A DNA stretch of 64,000 bases from JALYZC01 sp963725645 (GCA_963725645.1 CAVRZD010000006.1:310001-374000); one strand, 5' to 3'. Positions 26,594 through 35,699 are shown, numbered from the stretch's first letter. The notes: a model not told the origin generated them from the letters alone. Numbers and translations: made by a program.

Positions 26594-28186
26594 GTGACCG
26601 CAAGCGCCCGCATCGCGCTGGCCGCCGCCCTGCTCGCAGGGGCGCTTGCGCTGCCCGCGGGAGCGCAGGCCTCCGACGTCCAGCACCTCCACTACCGCTT
26701 CGGGCCGCTCACGATCACGCCCGGAACGAACGTGAACACCGTCGGGCCGATCTCCGAGAAGCCCAACGTCGACGGCTACATCACGAAGTTCACGCCGAAC
26801 CTGCGCCGGCTCGACGGCACGGTTCCGCGCGTCGACGTGCTGCACCTCCACCACGGAGTCTGGCTGAACATCTCGCAGTCGCCGATCAACACGCCCTTCG
26901 CCGGCTTCCAGGTGCAGCCGTTCGCCGCGGCGGGCGAGGAGAAGACGAAGCTGCAGTTCCCCAGCCCGTACGGGTACTTCAACCACGGCACGGACCGCTG
27001 GCTCATGAACTACATGATCCACAACCTCACGCCGAACCCGGACAGGGTCTACCTCACCTACGACGTCGACTTCGTCCCCGCGAACTCCGCCCTGGGCCGT
27101 CGCATGATCCCGGTCCGGCCGGTGTGGATGGACGTCCAGGCGGGCCACGCGTACCCGGTGTTCGACGTCAAGAAGGGCGCCGGTCGCAACAACCTCTTCA
27201 CCTACCCGGACCAGGCGCGCGATCCCTACGGCGGCGGGCCGAAGCTCAACGAGTGGCGCGTCGACCGCGCCGGCACGCTGGTGTCGACCGCGGGCCACGT
27301 GCATCCCGGCGGCCTGTACACCGACCTCGATCTCGTGCGGCCCGGAGCCACGGCGGCGCGCGCGCGACGCGGCCGCGCGGGGCCGGTCCGGGGCCGGGTC
27401 GCCCACTCCGTACGTCTCTTCCGCTCGCTCGCGAGGTACTGGGATCCCCGCGGGCCGATCTCCTGGGACATGGCCATGACCGCCACGCCGTCGAACTGGC
27501 GGGTGCGGGTGCGGCCCGGCGACACCCTGCGGGTCAGTGCGACGTACGAGAGCAAGCGCGCCGCCTGGTACGAGGCGATGGGGATCATGATCGTCTACAT
27601 GGCCTACGACCAGCGCGGCGTGGACCCGTTCACGCGTGCGCTGCCGCTCAACGGGTACGTCACCCACGGTCACCTGGCCGAGAACAACCACCACGGCGGC
27701 ACGGGCCCCCCGCTGATCGATCCGCGCACGCTGCCGAACGGCCCGGCTCCGCCCAACAACACGGTCAACATCGGCGACTTCCGCTACCGCGCCGGTGACC
27801 TCAGCCTGCCCGGCGCGGGCCGCGATCCGCCCACGATCCGCCGTGGCCAGAGCCTGCGCTTCGTCAACGCCGACGCCGGCCAGACGATCTGGCACTCGAT
27901 CACCGCGTGCCGCGCGCCGTGCAACCTGACGACGGGGATCTCGTACCCGCTGGCCGACGGCAGCGCCGGGTTCGACTCCGGCCAGCTCGGGTTCGCCCCG
28001 CGCGGCGCCCTGCCAGCCTCCAACCCCGCAGCGGGTCGCAAGGCATGGAACACCCCGGCGAACCTGGCACCCGCGACGTACACGTACTTCTGCCGCGTGC
28101 ACCCGTTCATGCGGGGCTCGTTCCGCGTGGTGCGGTACGCCACCAGCGCGGTGAGCCCGACCGCCCTTACCGCGAAGCGGTACTGA
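26594..28186 (+). CDS. Secreted protein with C-terminal type 1 copper (cupredoxin) domain
   Basis: An exported 530-aa protein. The GTG start gives a signal peptide ending GAQA (about residue 24). I do not recognise the first 380 residues, which are rich in His-bearing motifs (HLHYRF, LHLHHGVWLN, GHVHPGG, NNHHGG) and could bind another metal. The C-terminal domain has plastocyanin-type ligands: His434 in IWHSI, Cys500, His503 and Met506 in CRVHPFM. A role in extracytoplasmic electron transfer or copper handling is inferred. GAGGGGAGG lies 15 bases upstream of the start, further than usual. The last codons form part of the hairpin repeat region. Confidence 0.72.
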   Translation: MTASARIALAAALLAGALALPAGAQASDVQHLHYRFGPLTITPGTNVNTVGPISEKPNVDGYITKFTPNLRRLDGTVPRVDVLHLHHGVWLNISQSPINTPFAGFQVQPFAAAGEEKTKLQFPSPYGYFNHGTDRWLMNYMIHNLTPNPDRVYLTYDVDFVPANSALGRRMIPVRPVWMDVQAGHAYPVFDVKKGAGRNNLFTYPDQARDPYGGGPKLNEWRVDRAGTLVSTAGHVHPGGLYTDLDLVRPGATAARARRGRAGPVRGRVAHSVRLFRSLARYWDPRGPISWDMAMTATPSNWRVRVRPGDTLRVSATYESKRAAWYEAMGIMIVYMAYDQRGVDPFTRALPLNGYVTHGHLAENNHHGGTGPPLIDPRTLPNGPAPPNNTVNIGDFRYRAGDLSLPGAGRDPPTIRRGQSLRFVNADAGQTIWHSITACRAPCNLTTGISYPLADGSAGFDSGQLGFAPRGALPASNPAAGRKAWNTPANLAPATYTYFCRVHPFMRGSFRVVRYATSAVSPTALTAKRY

Positions 28187-28353
28187 CTGCCCCGCGCAGC
28201 GGAGGGTCTGCTGTTTGCAGACCCGGAGCTGCCGGGGCCCGGAGGGACGGCGAAGCCGTCCCGGTCACATCGCCGGGGCAGGCGGAGGCTCGTTGTTTAC
28301 GAGCCGGAGCCAGCGCGGCCAAATGCGAAGCCAAGAGGGCGGCGAAGCCGCCC
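28168..28353. repeat. Tandem covarying hairpin array between convergent genes
   Basis: Two kinds of hairpin alternate. Type b has a GAA loop: TACCGC/GCGGTA at 28168-28182, GGGACGGC/GCCGTCCC at 28244-28262, GGGCGGC/GCCGCCC at 28337-28353. Type a has a TGTTT loop: GGGTCTGC/GCAGACCC at 28204-28224 and GGCTCGT/ACGAGCC at 28287-28305. Both a stems are preceded by GCGGA and followed by GGAGC, and the last two b stems are followed by GGTCAC. The stems differ but stay paired while the loops are constant, which indicates selection for structure. The array fills the 193-base gap between two stop codons and may also act as a bidirectional terminator. Confidence 0.75.
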
Positions 28354-28379
28354 GGTCACCCCGAGCCCACGCTCGCCGC

Positions 28380-29033
28380 CTAAGGCCCACTGGCGCGACC
28401 ATGCGCGACCGCCCACTCGATCGTGCCGAGGCCGGGGAAGCCGAGCCGCTCGGCGGTCGCGCCGGTGAGGTCCCATTCGCGGCCGGCGATGTAGGGGCCG
28501 CGGTCGATCACGGGCACCGTGATCTGGCGGCCGTTGTAGCGGAACGTGATCAGCGTGCCGCAGGGCGCGGTCTTGTGGGCGACGCCGAGCTGGCCCCGGT
28601 GCAGCACGCCGCCGCAGGCGATCCCCAGGCCGTAGTCGGTGTACACCGACGCGACGCTCTGGTGGAAGCCCGACGTGGCCGCGCGATCCTCGAACGAGCC
28701 GAGCTGGAGGGTCTCGAGCTGGGCCAGCTCGGCACGCGCCTCCTTGTCGGAGGGCGGGATCTCCCGCGGCGCCGACGGGCTGCCCTCGAGCTGGGCGGGA
28801 TCGACGCCGGGCTGCTCGTCGGCGGTCACGCCGGCCTGGGGTTCGACGACGTGCGGGCGCGGCGGAGGGAGCGGCGGCTCTTCGGCGACGGGGATCGGAG
28901 CCGGGCCTGAGCCGGGGAGGCTTGCATCCGGCGAGCGGTTCGCCGCGAGCGCGAGCGCAACCCCGGGGACGGCAACCGCGGCGACGACCAGGACGGCCAC
29001 CCCGGCGCGCCAGCCTTGGAGCTTCCTCGCCAC
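28380..29033 (-). CDS. RlpA-like double-psi beta-barrel protein
   Basis: A secreted or membrane-anchored protein of about 217 aa. An N-terminal helix (residues about 8-28) is followed by a Pro-rich linker (35-95) and a double-psi beta-barrel of the RlpA type: ASVYTDYGLGIACGGVLHRG, LGVAHKTAPCGTLITF, and VIDRGPYIAGREWDLT with the conserved Asp-Arg-Gly-Pro. Characterised RlpA proteins cleave glycan strands lacking stem peptides. Whether this one does is unknown. Two cysteines in the barrel could pair. GTG at 29033 lies ten bases after TACTCC; a GTG six bases upstream (29039) is also possible. It faces the cupredoxin gene across the hairpin array. Confidence 0.83.
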   Translation of the reverse strand: MARKLQGWRAGVAVLVVAAVAVPGVALALAANRSPDASLPGSGPAPIPVAEEPPLPPPRPHVVEPQAGVTADEQPGVDPAQLEGSPSAPREIPPSDKEARAELAQLETLQLGSFEDRAATSGFHQSVASVYTDYGLGIACGGVLHRGQLGVAHKTAPCGTLITFRYNGRQITVPVIDRGPYIAGREWDLTGATAERLGFPGLGTIEWAVAHGRASGP

Positions 29034-29144
29034 GCGCACGGCGGGAGTATGGCCGCTCCGCGGCCGGAAATGAGCCGGATGGATCTCCGAGTCCCGATCC
29101 AGCGCTATTCTCAAAGCTCGGGAATCGGACTCCCGCTCAGGTTG

Positions 29145-31970
29145 ATGGCGCGCCACCGAACCGCGGTTGGTCGGGCCCACGGCGCTCGTCGGCGCGCGTG
29201 GCGCGTTGCGCTGTCGATGCTGACGGTGACCGCCGCTGCCACAGTGGCGCCGGCCGCCGTCGCGGCTGCGCCGCAGCACAACCCGAAGGGCCGATTCCTC
29301 GGCGTGGTCAAGTCCACGCGTGCGTCGGCCAGGGCCGCCCCGCAGGCGCAGTCCCAGGCCCAGTTGGCGGCGGGCGACCTCAGGTACCACGGGGGACCCG
29401 TGATGCACAGCAATCGCACGCACGCGATCTATTGGGAGCCGTCCGGGTTCTCGACGACGGCGACGTACAAGTCGCTGATCAACGCCTTCCTCACCAGCGT
29501 CGCCGCGGACAGCGGGAAGCACAGCAACGTCTACGCGAGCGACGCCCAGTACACCGACGGCAGCGGCAATGCGGCGTACAGCTCGACGTTCGCCGGCTCG
29601 CTCGTCGTCCACGACCCATATCCGGCGAGCGGCTGCACCGATCCGGGCACGACCATCTGCCTCACCGACCTCCAGATCCAGGCCGAGGTCAACCAGGTGA
29701 TCGCGGCGAACGGCCTTCCGCGAGGGCTCGGCGACATCTACTTCGTGATCACGCCGCAGGGCGTCGGCGGCTGCTTCGACGCCAACCCCGCGGACGGATG
29801 CGCGTACGTCGACTACTGCGCGTACCACAGCAGCTTCGGCTCGGGGTCAGGCGAAACGCTGTACGCCAATCAGCCCTACGGGGAGGTCTCCGGCTGCGAC
29901 TCGGGCGAGCAGCCAAACGGCGACGCCGCCGACTCGACGATCAACCTGATCAGCCACGAGCACAACGAGACCATCACCGACCCGCGCGGGGACGCGTGGT
30001 TCGCCACCAACGGCGACGAGAACGGGGACAAGTGCGTCTGGGACTTCGGCACGGCGCTGGGCTCGACCGGGAGCGGCCAGTACAACCAGCTCATCAGCGG
30101 CGCGCACTACTACCTCCAGCGGGAGTGGAGCAACGACCCGAGCGCGCACGGCTGCGTGCTGACGATGCCCAACCACGCCCCGACGGCTTCGTTCACGTCC
30201 ACCCCGCCATCCCCCACCACCGGGCAGGCGGTGTCGTTCAACGGAAGCGCGTCGAGTGACTCCGACGGCACGATCGCGGCCTACGGCTGGGACTACGGGG
30301 ACGGCGCAACCGCAACCGGCGCGACGCCCTCGCACACCTACGCGACGGCCGGCACGTACGCGGTCAAGCTCACCGTCACCGACAACGACGGCTCGAAGTC
30401 GAGCGTCACCCACAACGTCGTGGTGGCCGACCGGCCACCCGTGGCGTCGTTCACGTTCACGCCCGGGTCGCCGACCACCGGGCAGGCCGTGTCGTTCGAC
30501 GGAGGCGGGTCGAGCGACCCAGACGGGACCGTCACCGGCTACAGCTGGGACTACGGGGACGGGGCATCGGGAACCGGCGCAACGCCGTCGCACACCTACG
30601 CGACGGCTGGCACCTACACGGTCACCCTCACGGTCACCGACAACAACGGAAAGACCGGGGCGAGCAGCCAGCAGGTGATCGTGGCCGACCGACCCCCGGT
30701 CGCCGCATTCACGTTCGGTCCTCCCAACCCGACGACCGGCCAGGGCGTCTCGTTCGACGGGTCCACGTCGAGCGATCCCGACGGCACGGTGACCGGCTAC
30801 AGCTGGGACTTCGGCGACGGTGCGACCGGGACCGGCGCGACGCCGTCGCCGCACCCCTACGCGAGCGCCGGGACCTACACCGTCACGCTGACCGTCACGG
30901 ACAACAACGGCAAGACGGCGCAGACGAGCCGGTCGGTCGTGGTGTCCGCCAATGCAGCGCCGTCGGCCGCGTTCGGCTTCAAGCCGGCGTCGCCGACGAC
31001 CGGCCAGGCCGTGGCGTTCGACGGCACCGCTTCCAGCGATTCCGACGGGACGGTGAACGGGTACGCGTGGAGCTTCGGTGACGGCGCCACCGACAACAGC
31101 AGCGGCGCGACGGCCTCGCACACCTACGCCCACGCGGGCACGTACACCGTCACGTTGACAGTGACCGACAGCGACGGCGGCACGGGCAGCGCGACCCAGC
31201 AGGTGACGGTCACCGATCGGCCGCCGGTGGCGGCCTTCGACTTCTCGCCCGCCAGCCCCGGAACGGGCCAGCCCGTGGCGTTCGACGCGTCGGGGTCGAA
31301 CGACGTCGACGGCACCGTCACCGGGTACAGCTGGGACTTCGGCGACGGCGCCACCGACTCCACCACCGGCGCGAAGCCGTCGCACAGCTATGCGACGCCC
31401 GGGACCAAGACCGTGAAGCTCGTGGTGACCGACGACAGCGGCAGCACCGACACGATCACGCATGACGTCGTGGTGGCGCAGTCGACCGGCAGTGCCCCGC
31501 CGGCGGGCGGCGGCACGACCGGCGGCGGTCAGGCACCCATCGGCGCCGGCTCGCAGGTCCTGGGCTCACCGCCGACGTCGATGCTCGGCGCGCTTCCCGC
31601 GCCGGGCGCGCGCCTGGTCATTCCCGCGCAGCAACTCAGCCTCTCGTCGACCCGCTCGACCGGCGTCCTCGTTCGGTGCGGCGCGGGTCGACGCTGCTCC
31701 GGCACGCTGACGCTCACGGCGACCGTGCTGGTGCCGGCCGGTCGCGGGACCCGCGTCCGCACCGTGGTCCTGGGCCGGGCACGGTTCTCCGTGGCCGCCC
31801 TCCACTCCGTGACCGTGCGCTTCCACCTCGCCCGGCTCGCGTCGACACTGCTGAACGGTCACCGGCGGATTCGCGTGCGCGCCGCGGCGGTCGTGACCAA
31901 CGCCGTGGCCGGTCGCGCATCCATGTCGCGGTCCGCGTGGCTGACGCGTGCCTCGACGGCGAGACGGTGA
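29145..31970 (+). CDS. Secreted EXORDIUM/metalloprotease-like protein with five PKD domains
   Basis: A 941-aa exported protein. I start at the ATG at 29145, which gives a basic N-terminus and a signal peptide to about residue 44; upstream frame extension lacks these features. The N-terminal domain (about 85-340) has many Cys and the motif SHEHNETITDP, which resembles the HELAE-type motif of plant EXORDIUM/Phi-1 proteins; an Asp/Glu-rich segment follows. Then come five consecutive PKD domains (about 345-785), each with a WDYGDG/WDFGDG-type core, and a C-terminal beta module rich in Arg/Val (about 820-941). Proteolytic activity is unproven. The stop overlaps the SSI-like lipoprotein start (GTGA). 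Confidence 0.83.
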   Translation: MARHRTAVGRAHGARRRAWRVALSMLTVTAAATVAPAAVAAAPQHNPKGRFLGVVKSTRASARAAPQAQSQAQLAAGDLRYHGGPVMHSNRTHAIYWEPSGFSTTATYKSLINAFLTSVAADSGKHSNVYASDAQYTDGSGNAAYSSTFAGSLVVHDPYPASGCTDPGTTICLTDLQIQAEVNQVIAANGLPRGLGDIYFVITPQGVGGCFDANPADGCAYVDYCAYHSSFGSGSGETLYANQPYGEVSGCDSGEQPNGDAADSTINLISHEHNETITDPRGDAWFATNGDENGDKCVWDFGTALGSTGSGQYNQLISGAHYYLQREWSNDPSAHGCVLTMPNHAPTASFTSTPPSPTTGQAVSFNGSASSDSDGTIAAYGWDYGDGATATGATPSHTYATAGTYAVKLTVTDNDGSKSSVTHNVVVADRPPVASFTFTPGSPTTGQAVSFDGGGSSDPDGTVTGYSWDYGDGASGTGATPSHTYATAGTYTVTLTVTDNNGKTGASSQQVIVADRPPVAAFTFGPPNPTTGQGVSFDGSTSSDPDGTVTGYSWDFGDGATGTGATPSPHPYASAGTYTVTLTVTDNNGKTAQTSRSVVVSANAAPSAAFGFKPASPTTGQAVAFDGTASSDSDGTVNGYAWSFGDGATDNSSGATASHTYAHAGTYTVTLTVTDSDGGTGSATQQVTVTDRPPVAAFDFSPASPGTGQPVAFDASGSNDVDGTVTGYSWDFGDGATDSTTGAKPSHSYATPGTKTVKLVVTDDSGSTDTITHDVVVAQSTGSAPPAGGGTTGGGQAPIGAGSQVLGSPPTSMLGALPAPGARLVIPAQQLSLSSTRSTGVLVRCGAGRRCSGTLTLTATVLVPAGRGTRVRTVVLGRARFSVAALHSVTVRFHLARLASTLLNGHRRIRVRAAAVVTNAVAGRASMSRSAWLTRASTARR

Positions 31971-32401
31971 GGCAAACCCTCGCCCCGGTCATCGCGACGA
32001 TCGCACTGCTCGGAGTGATGGCCGCCGGTTGTGACTCCGGCGGGGCGTCGACCACGGGATCGGCGAGCACCGCGCCGCCGCGACAGCGGTCGACTCCGGC
32101 CATCAGGCTGCAGGTGACGTACTTCCCGCGCGGCTCGACGGCCGCGGCCCGCAACCGGTGGACCCTGACGTGCTCGCCTTCGGGGGGCGATCACCCGCGA
32201 CGGGCGCTGGCGTGCGCCGAGCTCGCCGCGCATCCGCATGCGCTCAACCCGCCGAGCCGCGCGTGTCGCTTCGCCGCCGTCCGCGGGGCGCCGCAGGCGC
32301 TGGTGTCGGGCACGGATCGCGGCGCAGTCGTGCGCCGCCTGTTCCGGCCGGCCTGTGACCCGGACTGGACGTCGCTGCACGCGCTGCTGCGTGGGCGTTG
32401 A
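31967..32401 (+). CDS. Subtilisin-inhibitor-like (SSI) lipoprotein
   Basis: A 144-aa exported lipoprotein beginning with the GTG that overlaps the previous stop by four bases. The lipobox VMAAGC places the lipidated Cys near residue 22. The mature part matches the SSI fold: WTLTCSPSGGDHP, ALACAELAAH, RACRFA and RPACDPDW supply four cysteines at the spacing of the two SSI disulfides. By alignment the reactive-site P1 residue would be the Phe in CRF, which suggests chymotrypsin/subtilisin-like targets, but the loop diverges from known inhibitors. Lipid anchoring of an SSI protein next to a putative protease is noteworthy. Confidence 0.78.
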   Translation: MRQTLAPVIATIALLGVMAAGCDSGGASTTGSASTAPPRQRSTPAIRLQVTYFPRGSTAAARNRWTLTCSPSGGDHPRRALACAELAAHPHALNPPSRACRFAAVRGAPQALVSGTDRGAVVRRLFRPACDPDWTSLHALLRGR

Positions 32402-32407
32402 GACACG

Positions 32408-33970
32408 CTACGGCCGCGGACCGCGCGCCTTCGGCCCCGCCGCCAGGTCGTGGCGGATCAGCTCGTGCGCGCGGGCGGCCCAGTCGCACAGCAGCGGGCG
32501 CGTGTCGCGCGGGTCGATGATCTCCTCGACCGAGAAGCGCTCGGCGGTGCGGAAGGGCGAGAGGACCGCGCTGAGGCGGCGCTCGATGTCCGCGCGCAGC
32601 GCCACCGGGTCGTCGGCGGCCTCCAGCTCGCGCTTGTACGCCGCCTCGAGCCCACCGGCGATCGGCAGCGAGCCCCAGGCGCCCGAGGGCCAGGCGTAGC
32701 GCAGGTTCAGGCGCGATCCGTCGCCATGGCCCGCGCCGGCGATCCCATAGACCTTGCGCACGAGCACGGACACCCAGGGCACGGTCGCCTGGTACACGGC
32801 GAACAGCGCCCGCGAGCCGCGCCGGATCGTGCCGGCGCGCTCGGCCTCGGTCCCGATCACGAAGCCGGGCACGTCGACGAAGTTGGCGACGGGCAGGTGG
32901 AACTGGTCGCAGGTGTCGACGAAGCGCGCCAGCTTGTCCGAGGCATCGCCGGTGAGCCCGCCGCCGTAGTGCTTGGGGTCCGAGGCGAGCACGCCGACCG
33001 GGCGGCCGTCGAGCCGCGCCAGCGCGGTGATGGTCGGGCGCCCGTAGCGGGCGCCGAGCTCGAACAGCGATCCACGATCCATCACGGCCTCGAGCACGTC
33101 GCGCATGGCGTACGGGCGGCGCTCGTCGCGCGGCACGATCGACAACAGCGATTCCTCGCGGCGGTCCGGCCGGTCGGTGGAGGCGGCGATCGGCGGCGCC
33201 TCCCAGGCGTTGTCGGGCAGGTAGGAGAGGAACCGCCGGAGCTGGTCCAGCGCGTCGTCCTCGTCGCCCGCGTCGTTGTCGACGGCTCCGGCTCGAGTCT
33301 GGGCACGCGCGCCTCCGAGCGCCTCCTTGTCTGGCGACTCGCCCATCGCCGCGGCCACGACGGGCGGCCCGGCGACGAACAGCTGCGCCGTGTCGCGAAC
33401 GATCACGGAGAAGTGGCTACACACGACCCGCGCGGCGCCCAGCCCGGCGACCGGACCGAGCGCGGCCGCGACGACCGGCACCCGGTTCATGTTCTCGACG
33501 ACCAGCTCGAAGCCGGGAAGCGGCGGGACGTAGGAGAAGCCGGTCTGCTCGAGCGTCCGGACGCTGCCCCCACCGCCCGTCCCGTCCACCAGCCGGACGA
33601 GCGGCAGCCGCAGGTCGTGCGCGGCGCGCTCGGGCCACACCATCTTCTGCCAGATGGCGGCGTCGGCCGCCCCGCCGCGAACCGTGAAGTCGTCGGCCTG
33701 CACGACGCGCCGGCGGCCCTCGATCCGGCCGGTGCCGACCACCATGTTCGCCGGGGTGAAGGACTCCAGCTCGCCGTCCGCTCCGTAGCTTCCGCTGCCG
33801 GCCAGCGCGCCGGTCTCGTGGAACGTGTCAGGGTCGAACAGCCGCTCGATGCGCTCGCGCACGGTCAGGCGCCCGCTCGCGCGCTGGCGCTCGACGCGTT
33901 CGGGCCCGCCGAGCTCGCGCGCCAGCGCCTCGCGGCGGCGCAGCTCCTCCAGCTCGCGCTCCCACGTCAT
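32408..33970 (-). CDS. Acyl-CoA carboxylase carboxyltransferase (beta) subunit
   Basis: A 520-aa crotonase-fold carboxyltransferase of the AccD/PccB/MmdA family, which transfers carboxyl from biotin to acetyl-, propionyl- or a related acyl-CoA. The N-terminal half has RLTVRERIERLFDPDTFHE and the acyl-CoA oxyanion region VVGTGRIEGRR; the C-terminal half has FVDVPGFVIGTEAERAG and RKVYGIAGAG, the biotin-site segments. The acidic stretch DNDAGDEDDALDQLRRFLSYLP is the usual inter-domain element. No biotin carboxylase/carrier subunit lies beside it, so the partner is elsewhere. The ATG is eight bases after TATGCT (33979-33984 reversed). The substrate cannot be settled. Confidence 0.93.
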   Translation of the reverse strand: MTWERELEELRRREALARELGGPERVERQRASGRLTVRERIERLFDPDTFHETGALAGSGSYGADGELESFTPANMVVGTGRIEGRRRVVQADDFTVRGGAADAAIWQKMVWPERAAHDLRLPLVRLVDGTGGGGSVRTLEQTGFSYVPPLPGFELVVENMNRVPVVAAALGPVAGLGAARVVCSHFSVIVRDTAQLFVAGPPVVAAAMGESPDKEALGGARAQTRAGAVDNDAGDEDDALDQLRRFLSYLPDNAWEAPPIAASTDRPDRREESLLSIVPRDERRPYAMRDVLEAVMDRGSLFELGARYGRPTITALARLDGRPVGVLASDPKHYGGGLTGDASDKLARFVDTCDQFHLPVANFVDVPGFVIGTEAERAGTIRRGSRALFAVYQATVPWVSVLVRKVYGIAGAGHGDGSRLNLRYAWPSGAWGSLPIAGGLEAAYKRELEAADDPVALRADIERRLSAVLSPFRTAERFSVEEIIDPRDTRPLLCDWAARAHELIRHDLAAGPKARGPRP

Positions 33971-34006
33971 GGCCGCGGAGCATACGGGCGCGCGGGTGGG
34001 TGGAGC

Positions 34007-35626
34007 TCAGGCGGCCCGCAACGTGAAGCGCCGCGTCACGGTCGCGCGGTTCGCGGTCAGCGTGAGCGACGCGTTGAGCTTGCGGTATCGCCGCAGCAGC
34101 CGGCGCGCGGTCGCGGACAGCGGCACGCGCAGCTCGGTCGACTCGCCCCGGCGCAGTGAGAACGCGACGCGCCCGAGGCTGGCCGTGTGCCGCACGCCGC
34201 GGCCGCGCAGCACGTAGACCGAGACCGAGCCGCGGCAGACGCTGGGGCAGACCGCGCGGCCGACGCGGAGGGTGGGGCGCGGGTTTCGAAGGCGCACCGC
34301 CACGCGCGCGGCGGCGCGCAGCAGCCCGACCGCGCGCGCCAGCGTCGACGCGGTGAAGGCGACGGTGGCGGGCGGGTTCTGCGCGCTGGGCGCCGGGTTC
34401 ACCACGGTCGTCGGGGGCGGCGCCGGGGAGGTGGGCCCGCCGCCACCGCCGATCGAACCGGTCCCGCAGGTTCCGGCGTCGCACAGGAAGACCGAGTTGA
34501 ACAGGTTCCAGTGCGTGGCCAGGTAGCTGCCCGGCGCCGGGCTCGGGTTGAAGAAGTCGTCGAGGTTGCAGTCGTAGACCTCGTGCGTGCTGTCGGCGCA
34601 CGACTGCACGACCGAGCCGCCCGAGCCGAAGTAGCTGCCGCCGTCGTTGTAGCACTCGACGTCGGACTCGTCGTAGCAGTGGCCGGCCTGCGTGCTGTGG
34701 GGCGCGGAGAACTGCACGGCGCCGAGATTGTGCGAGATCTCGTGCAGCGGCACCTCGTCGCCGAATGCCTGGCTGTTGGAGGTGAAGTAGGTGCGCCCGT
34801 AGCCGAAGGCGACCGCGACCAGGCCGCCCGCGTTGTGCGGGTTGCCGGAGCCCGGCTGGTCGGACACGCCCAGCGGGCTCGCGATCAGCTCGGCCTGCCC
34901 GGAGGCGCCGAACGAGGTCCCGTTGAGGTTGTTCGCGCCGAGGTAGTCCGCGTACACGAGCGCGTTGCGCCGCTGCGGGGACGAGCCCAGCGCCGGGGAG
35001 ACGTCGTTGACGATCACGTCGAAGCGCGAGGTGGCGCCGCCGACGGAGTAGCCACGGTAGTAGTCGAGCGTGTGCGGGAGCTGCACGCTCTGGATGTCGA
35101 CGTAAGCTCCGCCGCACGGCGTCCCGAGGTCGAAGCGCAGCGACTTGAGCTGGCCGCTGGTGGCGTACACCAGCCCGCTGACCGTCTTGATCTGCTCCTG
35201 GATGACCGACTTGTAGGTGTTGAAGCGATCGGGCTGGTCGGACGGATACGCATAGACGACCTTGATCACCGCCGAGGTCGGGTCGACCGCGTGTGCGGTG
35301 TCGTTCGTGCTCGTCTCCGTCCCGCACCACGCGTCCGCGAGCCAGGGCGCGGGCAGGCTGCCGGCCGGTCCACCGAGCGACGGGATGTCGGCGGGCACGC
35401 CGAGCTCCCGGCCGGGGTCGTTGCCCGCCGGCGCGGCCTGCGCGAGCTCCGCGTGCGTGTCCGCGTGCGTGAAGACCGTCACGGTGTGGCCGGAGACCCG
35501 CTCGGTGCGGACGACCTGCTCGTCGCTGTGGGCGAGCGCCGGCGCGGCGCCGACCGCGCACGCTGCCGCGAGCGCCCCGAGGGCGGCGGACAGGCAGGGG
35601 GTGTGCTTGCCAAAGGGCACGCTCAT
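34007..35626 (-). CDS. Secreted zinc metalloprotease-like protein
   Basis: A 539-aa exported protein with a signal peptide to about residue 32. The catalytic region contains LHEISHNLGAVQ with His295, Glu296 and His299 of an HExxH motif followed by N-L-G, then APH and GHCYDESDVECYND, a Cys/His/Asp cluster that probably supplies the third ligand and disulfides. A Gly/Pro linker near 385 precedes a C-terminal beta module (about 430-539) like those of neighbouring secreted proteins. The standard metzincin third His (HExxHxxGxxH) is Gln here. Substrates are unknown. It is divergent from the small cupredoxin gene. Confidence 0.77.
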   Translation of the reverse strand: MSVPFGKHTPCLSAALGALAAACAVGAAPALAHSDEQVVRTERVSGHTVTVFTHADTHAELAQAAPAGNDPGRELGVPADIPSLGGPAGSLPAPWLADAWCGTETSTNDTAHAVDPTSAVIKVVYAYPSDQPDRFNTYKSVIQEQIKTVSGLVYATSGQLKSLRFDLGTPCGGAYVDIQSVQLPHTLDYYRGYSVGGATSRFDVIVNDVSPALGSSPQRRNALVYADYLGANNLNGTSFGASGQAELIASPLGVSDQPGSGNPHNAGGLVAVAFGYGRTYFTSNSQAFGDEVPLHEISHNLGAVQFSAPHSTQAGHCYDESDVECYNDGGSYFGSGGSVVQSCADSTHEVYDCNLDDFFNPSPAPGSYLATHWNLFNSVFLCDAGTCGTGSIGGGGGPTSPAPPPTTVVNPAPSAQNPPATVAFTASTLARAVGLLRAAARVAVRLRNPRPTLRVGRAVCPSVCRGSVSVYVLRGRGVRHTASLGRVAFSLRRGESTELRVPLSATARRLLRRYRKLNASLTLTANRATVTRRFTLRAA

Positions 35627-35699
35627 CTATCGGCACCGACGCCCGCGTCCGCCACCCTAAGCCCGGGCGACTGGCCGGGAGGTCGCCGTCCCGATGTAC

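Noticed and set aside
28380..29828. A 482-codon minus-strand frame extending RlpA upstream
   Set aside because: The extension runs antisense through the start of the PKD protein and is low complexity. The true start is near 29033 with a signal-anchor helix.
30180..31470. DNA-level tandem repeats
   Set aside because: They are explained by the five PKD domains of the protein and need no separate element.
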